From Promethearchaeota archaeon (lineage in GTDB: Archaea; Asgardarchaeota; Lokiarchaeia; Sigynarchaeales; SOKP01), in the NCBI GenBank assembly GCA_019057975.1, contig JAHLWJ010000140.1:1-10952 (forward strand): a stretch of 10,952 bases of DNA. The letters run 5' to 3'. A program made the position numbers and the translations under genes. Shown in pieces: positions 6,721 through 10,952 of the stretch. The notes beneath the pieces were generated by a model. That model was given only the letters and a program-made list of their open reading frames with translations, was not told the origin of the DNA and did no database searches. Each line of letters starts with the position of its first letter. Position 1 is the first letter of the stretch.

Positions 6721-7611
6721 ATGCTGAAAGGAATCCATTTCTTATTAACCTATACATGTAATTATTCATGTGATCACTGTTTTTTATATTGCAGCCCAAG
6801 TTCTCAAGGAACATTCACTTTAAAACAAATCAAAGAAGTTCTTAATGAAGCAAAGAAAATTGAAACAGTGGAATGGATCTATTTTGAAGGTGGTGAACCA
6901 TTTCTTTATTATCCAATAATGGTCGAAGGTGCAAAACTCGCGAAAGAGAAGGGATTTAAGGTAGGAATAGTAACCAACTCATATTGGGCAACTAGTATTG
7001 AAGATGCTGAAATTTGGCTCAAACCGTTTTCAAAATTGGGTGTAGATAATTTTAGTATAAGCGATGACACATTTCACTATGAAGATGAAAAACAGAATCT
7101 ATCAAAAATTGCCAAGAAAGCTTCTGAGAATCTAAAGCTACCTACAATGACCATATGCATTGAGGAACCAATAGTTAAAAAAGAACAAGAAAAAGGTAAG
7201 CCTGTTATTAGCGGTGGAGCTATGTTCAAAGGGAGAGCTGTTGAAACTTTGATCGAAGGTTTGCCAAAAAGACCATGGGAAGATTTGAATGAATGTCCAT
7301 ATGAAGATTTTAAGGAACTTGGAAGAATTCATGTTGATCCATTTGGAAATGCACACATTTGTCAAGGTTTAAGCATTGGTAACTTTTGGAAAACCCCACT
7401 ATCAGAATTAATCAAGAATTATAATGCCGATTCAAATCCAATTTGTGAACCATTAATGCAAGGAGGTCCTGCCCAATTAGTCAAGAATTTTGATATTAAT
7501 CATGAGGATGAATATGTTGATGAATGTCATCTTTGCTATCTAGCCAGATTGAGTTTAATCGATAAATTTCCAAGATATCTTGCCCCAAGACAAGTATACG
7601 GATTAGATTAA
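6721..7611 (+). CDS. Radical SAM protein with SPASM-like C-terminal cysteines
   Basis: A radical SAM enzyme of 296 residues from the ATG at 6721. The [4Fe-4S] motif CNYSCDHC (C13, C17, C20) is CxxxCxxC, followed by F21 and an extra Cys24. EGGEP (56-60) is the SAM-binding GGE motif. The C-terminal part carries five more cysteines (C192, C214, C242, C269, C272). The segment VDPFGNAHICQGLSIGNFW (205-223) looks like the SPASM-type layout in which a cysteine after a DxxG turn binds an auxiliary cluster, and C269-x-x-C272 follows. SPASM proteins often modify peptides or mature enzymes, but no precursor peptide is seen nearby and the substrate is unknown. It diverges from the thiolase gene, and a hairpin plus T-runs directly after the stop suggests a single-gene unit. 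Starts at 6688 or 6679 would add 11 or 14 residues. Confidence 0.88.
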   Translation: MLKGIHFLLTYTCNYSCDHCFLYCSPSSQGTFTLKQIKEVLNEAKKIETVEWIYFEGGEPFLYYPIMVEGAKLAKEKGFKVGIVTNSYWATSIEDAEIWLKPFSKLGVDNFSISDDTFHYEDEKQNLSKIAKKASENLKLPTMTICIEEPIVKKEQEKGKPVISGGAMFKGRAVETLIEGLPKRPWEDLNECPYEDFKELGRIHVDPFGNAHICQGLSIGNFWKTPLSELIKNYNADSNPICEPLMQGGPAQLVKNFDINHEDEYVDECHLCYLARLSLIDKFPRYLAPRQVYGLD

Positions 7612-7648
7612 ACGATAAAATCGTAATTTTTAGTTTTTTTACGTTTTT
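7612..7648 (+). terminator. Hairpin and T-run terminator after the radical SAM gene
   Basis: Directly after the stop codon, ACGAT-AAA-ATCGT forms a five-base-pair hairpin (7612-7624). Three T-runs follow: T5 at 7627-7631, T7 at 7634-7640 and T5 at 7644-7648. The T-runs alone would satisfy an archaeal terminator; the hairpin adds support. Confidence 0.55.
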
Positions 7649-7666
7649 GTCGATATTCTTCACTAA

Positions 7667-7684
7667 CGAAAGTGTTAAATATAA
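7667..7684 (+). promoter_or_regulatory. Promoter of the PAS / cold-shock unit
   Basis: A purine-rich CGAAAG (BRE-like, 7667-7672) is followed by TTAAATATAA (7675-7684), a good archaeal TATA box. With the usual spacing, transcription would start near 7705 and leave a leader of about 60 bases before the ATG at 7766. Confidence 0.45.
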
Positions 7685-7711
7685 CTTTTTATGTGATTTA
7701 TTGGTAGGAAT

Positions 7712-7764
7712 TTTAATCAATGAGGTTTACTTATCCTCTCTAAAATCTAACTGTGTTGATTAGG
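7712..7764 (+). promoter_or_regulatory. Foldable 5' leader covering the PAS start region
   Basis: TAATCAA (7714-7720) is the perfect complement of TTGATTA (7756-7762). G-T wobble pairs at both ends can lengthen the stem to eleven pairs. Nested near its base is GAGG (7722-7725) with CCTC (7735-7738), which competes for one base with the extended outer stem. The outer stem ends one base before the ATG at 7766 and would hide the TAGGT before it. It could hinder ribosome entry until unfolded; this is inference from base pairing only. Confidence 0.35.
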
Positions 7765-7765
7765 T

Positions 7766-8095
7766 ATGATTGAATCAGAAGAAACTTTTAAATTATTTCG
7801 AGATAGTTGTGATTTAATTACAGAAAGCATAAATGAGCTAATTTTCATTACAAATCAAAGAAATGAAATCGAGTACAGCAATAAATTTCCTGTAATAAAA
7901 TCTTTGGGTTATAAAAATGATGAACTAATAGGAAATTCTTGGTTAAACTATGTATGTCCTGAAGATCTCGAAACTACTATTAATCTTTTGGAAAAAATTC
8001 TCCTTCTATTCCAAAAAAGTCAAAGTTTATTACCTTTAGGTGCTTTTTTCAAATTAATACTTGTACAAAATAAAGTATTTTTTCAAAAATTTTAA
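7766..8095 (+). CDS. Small PAS-domain protein, truncated
   Basis: A 109-residue product. Residues about 18-70 match the first half of a PAS sensor domain: NELIFITNQRNEIEYSN (23-39) and LGYKNDELIGNSW (47-59), followed by VCPEDLE (63-69), the usual hPeD. The second half of a PAS fold (the central sheet with R..kDG..) is not recognisable after about residue 78; the tail is hydrophobic and unlike PAS. A shift at the A6 run (7992-7997) would instead read a segment containing TFRCFF, which resembles a PAS strand, but that frame stops at 8073. So this is either a decayed sensor gene or a short relic kept as an upstream reading frame for the cold-shock gene ten bases downstream. No kinase or output domain is present. 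A ligand cannot be predicted. Confidence 0.55.
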   Translation: MIESEETFKLFRDSCDLITESINELIFITNQRNEIEYSNKFPVIKSLGYKNDELIGNSWLNYVCPEDLETTINLLEKILLLFQKSQSLLPLGAFFKLILVQNKVFFQKF

Positions 8096-8099
8096 GTGA
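8096..8099 (+). promoter_or_regulatory. Ribosome binding site of the cold-shock gene
   Basis: GTGA, immediately after the PAS stop codon, lies six bases before TTG at 8106. It supports that rare start codon, after which the protein begins exactly as cold-shock proteins do ([10 protein letters not shown]). Confidence 0.5.
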
Positions 8100-8105
8100 A
8101 AAATT

Positions 8106-8369
8106 TTGGTAAAAGGAACTGTAAAATGGTTTAACAGCCGAAAGGGCTTTGGATTTATAAACTCTGAAGAAGGTAACGATGTATTTGTTCACTACACCGC
8201 ATTAAGTGGAAAAGATGACGAATATAAAACGTTAAATGAGAATGATAAGGTTGAATTTGAAGTTGTCGATGGACAAAAAGGGCCACAAGCTTCAAATGTT
8301 GTCGTAACCGAAAAAGCTCCGCCTAATCCGTATAATCGAGGCGGCGGTAGAAGAGATTTCCGTTTTTAA
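8106..8369 (+). CDS. Cold-shock domain protein with Arg/Gly tail
   Basis: An 87-residue CspA-type OB-fold protein that binds single-stranded RNA or DNA and probably acts as an RNA chaperone in the cytosol. It opens [10 protein letters not shown] and has RNP1 as KGFGFI (13-18) and RNP2 as VFVHY (26-30), with the exposed aromatics in place. The cold-shock domain ends near residue 70. A tail of about 17 residues follows, [16 protein letters not shown], an RGG-like basic stretch absent from the 66-70-residue bacterial proteins; such tails add non-specific RNA binding. Translation starts at TTG with a GTGA ribosome site. It follows the PAS frame by ten bases and is probably co-transcribed with it. 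CspA-type proteins are patchily distributed in archaea, so transfer from bacteria at some point is plausible, though codon use looks like its neighbours. Confidence 0.94.
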   Translation: MVKGTVKWFNSRKGFGFINSEEGNDVFVHYTALSGKDDEYKTLNENDKVEFEVVDGQKGPQASNVVVTEKAPPNPYNRGGGRRDFRF

Positions 8370-8448
8370 CCTTATGAATTTTTATAAATCTACAAAAAAG
8401 AAAATATAATATAAGAAACAAATAATAATTAGTAAAAATCTGTTTTTG

Positions 8449-8478
8449 CGATTGTTATCGAATCTTATCTTTTTTTTT
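8449..8478 (+). terminator. T9 tract with weak hairpin after the cold-shock gene
   Basis: CGAT-TGTT-ATCG (8449-8460) is a four-base-pair hairpin followed by a T9 run at 8470-8478. It lies about 80 bases after the cold-shock stop, so the mRNA would carry an AU-rich 3' untranslated region. Shorter T5 runs nearer the stop could end transcription earlier. The rest of 8370-8562 shows no gene. Confidence 0.35.
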
Positions 8479-8553
8479 AATTTATTTATTTTAACTTGTA
8501 AAATCCTTATAGAAAGAATTTTTTATCTAATAAAATAATTAAAGAATAATAAA

Positions 8554-8560
8554 GTGAGGT
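8554..8560 (+). promoter_or_regulatory. Ribosome binding site of the methyltransferase gene
   Basis: GTGAGGT stands two bases before the GTG start at 8563. The complementarity to the anti-Shine-Dalgarno sequence is strong, though the spacing is short. It supports GTG over the next in-frame ATG (8590), which would cut into the conserved N-terminal region. Confidence 0.45.
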
Positions 8561-8562
8561 AA

Positions 8563-9186
8563 GTGGATATAGATAAAATTTATAGGGAAATGCCATTAAA
8601 AAAGATCCCTTGGAATTACGAAACACCTCCAGATTCTTTAATTGAATTAGTTAACAGGGAGAAAATAAAACCTTGTAAAGCTATTGATTTAGGCTGTGGT
8701 ATTGGTAATTATACTATTTACATTGCCACTAAAGGATTTAATGTTACTGGAATTGATATTTCTCCTTCAGCCATATCGATAGCTAAAAAGAAAGCTAAAG
8801 AAAAGGGAGTTGAGTGTAACTTCCTTGTTGCAGATATTGTTAGTAATATTGAAGATTTCAAGATCAATTTTGATTTTGCATATGATTGGGAATTTTTGCA
8901 TCATATTTTTCCTGAAAAAAGGCAGAAATATGTTGAAAATGTGTATAAAATACTGAATCCAAAGGCAAAATATCTTTCGGTTAGCTTCAGTGAGAAAGAT
9001 CCTTGCTTTGGCGGTCAAGAGAAATATAGAGAGACCCCTTTAGGTACAGTTTTGTATTTTTCTTCCGAGGAGGAGCTAAAAAACCTTTTTGAATCATACT
9101 TTAAGATAATCGAATTAAAAACAATAGAAATTAGAGGAAAACCTGTACCCCATATCGCAAATTATGTGTTTATGGAACGTAAATGA
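8563..9186 (+). CDS. Class I SAM-dependent methyltransferase
   Basis: A 207-residue methyltransferase with a complete Rossmann-type SAM fold. Motif I is AIDLGCGIGN (40-49); GIDIS (63-67) supplies the acidic residue that binds the ribose; VAD (89-91) is the adenine-contacting motif. FDFAYDWEFLHHI (103-115) is the post-II strand and helix, and YKILNPKAKYL (128-138) is the usual helix-loop before strand 5. The N-terminal PWNYETPPDSL (16-26) recalls the TehB/thiopurine-methyltransferase group, whose members act on small thiols, oxyanions or metalloids, but the substrate is unproven. It begins with GTG. It converges on the transglutaminase-like gene with only 20 bases between stops, which gives no functional link by itself. 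Confidence 0.88.
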   Translation: MDIDKIYREMPLKKIPWNYETPPDSLIELVNREKIKPCKAIDLGCGIGNYTIYIATKGFNVTGIDISPSAISIAKKKAKEKGVECNFLVADIVSNIEDFKINFDFAYDWEFLHHIFPEKRQKYVENVYKILNPKAKYLSVSFSEKDPCFGGQEKYRETPLGTVLYFSSEEELKNLFESYFKIIELKTIEIRGKPVPHIANYVFMERK

Positions 9187-9206
9187 AAAACAACAAATAA
9201 AGCAAG

Positions 9207-9824
9207 TTAAGATGTCTCTAATTCCCTCTGCTTTTTCACATTTTTTTTAAAAAGAATTATAGATTCCTCCCTTGCTTTTAGCAGAGTTCTTTCCATAATA
9301 CCTTCCATTTCTTTCGATGGTAGAACTTTTTCTTTTAATACTCTTTTATAGAGTAAATATTCATCCTTTCTGCTGATAAATGGATCTACTTCTTCTTCAT
9401 TTATAAAATTCTTTATAGTCGTATTTTTTCCGTTACAATTACCTTCTGTGAGATCAAAATGGAAATTTTTATACACTAAGAAGCAGTGAACCATAGGTAC
9501 GTAGGGGATGTTATATTTATTTAGTATTTGATTTGTATCTGAAGAGATTTCTTCTGTTAATTTATAGATACCTACATGTTTATAGAGAGGTATATTAAGT
9601 TCTTCCGCAAGACCAGCTATTACCGCATGTTTTGTTGTGCATGTACCCTTGTTCTCCTTAAAAAAGATCATTTTATCTTCATAATTTGTATTATAACCAT
9701 AATCTATATTGTGTACATACTCACAAGCATCCTTGAATGATGTTATACCCAATTCTAAAAACTTTTTTGAGATTTCTCCAATTGGGTTAATTGCCGTATC
9801 AGGTAATTTATCAAGTGAATCCAT
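9207..9824 (-). CDS. Transglutaminase-like (papain-fold) protein
   Basis: A 205-residue protein with the three conserved blocks of the transglutaminase-like superfamily: Cys62 in GTCTTKHAVIAGLAEEL at the start of the core helix, His113 in PMVHCFLVY, and Asp124 in HFDLTEG. They form a Cys-His-Asp triad in the right order and spacing. In prokaryotes such proteins are more often peptidases or amidases than crosslinkers; the substrate is unknown. There is no signal peptide or membrane segment, so it is probably cytosolic. The last 40 residues are charged and likely helical (about 157-200). A TATA box centred 26 bases before the ATG predicts a leaderless transcript, with a 15-base palindrome just upstream. 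It diverges from the enoyl-CoA hydratase gene. Confidence 0.8.
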   Translation of the reverse strand: MDSLDKLPDTAINPIGEISKKFLELGITSFKDACEYVHNIDYGYNTNYEDKMIFFKENKGTCTTKHAVIAGLAEELNIPLYKHVGIYKLTEEISSDTNQILNKYNIPYVPMVHCFLVYKNFHFDLTEGNCNGKNTTIKNFINEEEVDPFISRKDEYLLYKRVLKEKVLPSKEMEGIMERTLLKAREESIILFKKNVKKQRELETS

Positions 9825-9845
9825 ATTATTGGTTTAAATTGCAGA

Positions 9846-9853
9846 TATTTAAA
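9846..9853 (-). promoter_or_regulatory. TATA box of the transglutaminase-like gene
   Basis: The minus strand reads TTTAAATA, the archaeal consensus, with 21 bases to the ATG. The spacing predicts transcription starting at or next to the start codon; no Shine-Dalgarno site precedes the ATG, which agrees. Confidence 0.6.
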
Positions 9854-9860
9854 CTATATC

Positions 9861-9875
9861 TCTATAGACTATAGA
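9861..9875. repeat. 15-bp palindrome upstream of the transglutaminase-like promoter
   Basis: TCTATAG-A-CTATAGA is a perfect inverted repeat with seven-base arms around one central base. It begins seven bases upstream of the TATA box, so a bound dimeric regulator would sit next to TFB/TBP. The sequence differs from the etfB palindrome, so a different regulator would be expected. Confidence 0.4.
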
Positions 9876-9997
9876 AATTTCCATTAAAATCATTCAATTT
9901 TATAATTAAAAAGTCAAGAGAATTTAGGTTCTTAAGTGTTTCACTATATACAATATTTTAAGTTCTTCTCTATTTTTCACTTGTATGTAGAAACTTA

Positions 9998-10011
9998 GCA
10001 AAATTTAAATT
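9998..10011 (+). promoter_or_regulatory. BRE and TATA box of the enoyl-CoA hydratase gene
   Basis: GCAAAA (9998-10003) fits the archaeal BRE consensus and abuts TTTAAATT (10004-10011). The TATA centre is about 26 bases before the ATG at 10034, so the transcript should be leaderless or nearly so. The remainder of 9876-9997 shows no gene or clear signal. Confidence 0.55.
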
Positions 10012-10033
10012 ATATTTTAATTAAGATGAAGTT

Positions 10034-10867
10034 ATGAATTTTGAAAATTTAATATATGAAGAGAAGGATAAAACTGCGTTTATAACACTCAATCGTCCAG
10101 AAGTTAAAAATGCTTTAAGCATGAAACTCTCTGATGAAATAGTTGCCGCAATAGAAATCATTAGGCAATCTAAAAAACTTAAATTTCTGGTTATTAAAGG
10201 AGCAGGGAATAATTTCTGTGTTGGAGACGATATTAGTGAAATGGTAAGGTGGGGTGACGCTAATGATATAACTCGTCGTGCAAGATATTATCAAAATATG
10301 GCTAATCAACTTGAAGAATTAGATAAAATCACAATTGCTGCTGTAGATGGATATGCAGTTGGTGGTGGGTTAGAAATAACCATGGCTTGTGATTTTGTTA
10401 TTGCCACTGAACGCTCAAAGTGGGGAATGCCTGAAGTAGATGTTGGAATAACGCCTGGATGGGGGGGTACGACACGATTGGCTCGACTCATAGGTCGAAG
10501 GAGAGCTAAAGAAATTAACCTTCTTGGTGCGCTTCATTCAGGTAAAAAAGCCGTCGAATGGAATTTGTGGAATAGATTAGTTCCTAATGACCAACTCGAT
10601 AATGAGGTTGAAAAGCTATTGGAAGTACTTAAATCTAAAAACCAACAAGGGATGCGTCAATTAAAATTTATAATCAATCGTGGAGTAGAATGTGATCTGT
10701 ATACTGCGCAAGGCTTCGAGGTTCTATCAGCTGGTTTAACTGGAGCCGTTAATGGAATGTGGAAAATAAAAGATGCTGATCAAGGGAAGGGTGTTATCGG
10801 TTTTAATCGAAAGGATGGATTATGGCAAACCAGAAGAGGATTAGCAAAAGACTTTTGGGTTGATTAA
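10034..10867 (+). CDS. Enoyl-CoA hydratase/isomerase family protein (crotonase)
   Basis: A 277-residue crotonase-fold protein. NNFCVGDDISEM (59-70) and AVGGG (108-112) form the CoA-binding and oxyanion-hole segments. Both catalytic glutamates of true hydratases are present: Glu114 in GGGLEITMACD and Glu134 in MPEVDVGITPG, matching Glu144 and Glu164 of the rat mitochondrial enzyme. Hydration of trans-2-enoyl-CoA to 3-hydroxyacyl-CoA is therefore the best assignment, the step after the acyl-CoA dehydrogenase encoded in this window. The C-terminus, from about 258, is longer than usual and rich in Trp, Arg and Phe. It has its own promoter and lies about 4.9 kb from the dehydrogenase gene on the other strand, so it is not in their operon. 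Other crotonase reactions cannot be excluded. Confidence 0.92.
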   Translation: MNFENLIYEEKDKTAFITLNRPEVKNALSMKLSDEIVAAIEIIRQSKKLKFLVIKGAGNNFCVGDDISEMVRWGDANDITRRARYYQNMANQLEELDKITIAAVDGYAVGGGLEITMACDFVIATERSKWGMPEVDVGITPGWGGTTRLARLIGRRRAKEINLLGALHSGKKAVEWNLWNRLVPNDQLDNEVEKLLEVLKSKNQQGMRQLKFIINRGVECDLYTAQGFEVLSAGLTGAVNGMWKIKDADQGKGVIGFNRKDGLWQTRRGLAKDFWVD

Positions 10868-10880
10868 ACATAACTTATAA

Positions 10881-10896
10881 TAAGCTTAACTTTTTT
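10881..10896 (+). terminator. T6 tract after the enoyl-CoA hydratase gene
   Basis: The palindrome TAAGCTTA (10881-10888) is followed by AC and T6 (10891-10896), thirteen bases after the stop codon. The T-run could serve as an archaeal terminator. The remaining bases to the window end are A-rich and hold no visible gene. Confidence 0.3.
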
Positions 10897-10952
10897 ATAC
10901 TTATTCCCTTTATGATATAATCACTACAAAAAAGAGAAAAAATAAAAAAAAT

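Noticed and set aside
7138..7720. Minus-strand open frames over and after the radical SAM gene
   Set aside because: The first is antisense to conserved coding sequence. The second covers the terminator T-runs and the radical SAM 3' end; it has no homology or start signal.
8370..8562. Possible small RNA or tRNA gene in the gap after the cold-shock gene
   Set aside because: The stretch is almost all A and T, with no cloverleaf, no conserved T-loop and only a four-pair hairpin; no RNA gene is supported.
8767..9018. Minus-strand open frame within the methyltransferase gene
   Set aside because: It is antisense to the SAM-binding motifs and has no features of its own.
1..10952. Defence island, CRISPR array, prophage or insertion sequence
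   Set aside because: No spaced direct repeats, transposase, integrase, phage or nuclease gene was found; the genes are metabolic and housekeeping in type.

Overview
The window looks like a piece of an AT-rich archaeal chromosome, most likely an Asgard archaeon of the Lokiarchaeia kind. The archaeal call rests on TTTAAATA-type TATA boxes centred about 26 bases upstream of several start codons (leaderless promoters), GGTGAT/GTGA Shine-Dalgarno sites and TTG/GTG starts. The Asgard call rests on a JAMM/MPN peptidase with an apparent ubiquitin-conjugating-enzyme-like N-terminal domain, next to a fatty-acid beta-oxidation cluster. It is an inference from gene content, not a phylogeny.

Layout. At the left edge, 41-706 (+) encodes the RWD/UBC-like plus JAMM metallopeptidase. 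It converges on a minus-strand block (6605 down to 804) whose genes, in transcription order, encode a classical thiolase, an acyl-CoA dehydrogenase, EtfB, EtfA and an SCP2/archaeal-type thiolase homologue. T-rich tracts after the first two genes and TATA boxes before the second and third suggest this block is two or three transcription units rather than one operon; etfB-etfA-thiolase is tightly packed. A radical SAM protein with extra C-terminal cysteines (6721-7611, +) diverges from the block. Next come a small truncated PAS protein and a cold-shock protein in one short unit (7766-8369, +), preceded by a leader that can fold over the first start codon. A class I SAM-dependent methyltransferase (8563-9186, +) converges on a transglutaminase-like cysteine-type protein (9207-9824, -). 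The window ends with an enoyl-CoA hydratase (10034-10867, +), which diverges from the transglutaminase-like gene.

How the genes work together. The dehydrogenase oxidises acyl-CoA to enoyl-CoA and passes electrons to EtfAB. The hydratase adds water to the enoyl-CoA, and the classical thiolase cleaves 3-ketoacyl-CoA. The 3-hydroxyacyl-CoA dehydrogenase and acyl-CoA ligase needed for a full cycle are not in this window. The second thiolase has proline where the nucleophilic cysteine should be, so it probably does something other than ordinary thiolysis. EtfB carries a QVGP motif that I associate with clostridial, electron-bifurcating ETFs.

No tRNA, rRNA, CRISPR array, insertion sequence or prophage gene was seen. 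No gene-free stretch exceeds 300 bases; the longest are 9825-10033, 8370-8562 and 7612-7765, and each holds promoter, leader or terminator signals described below.
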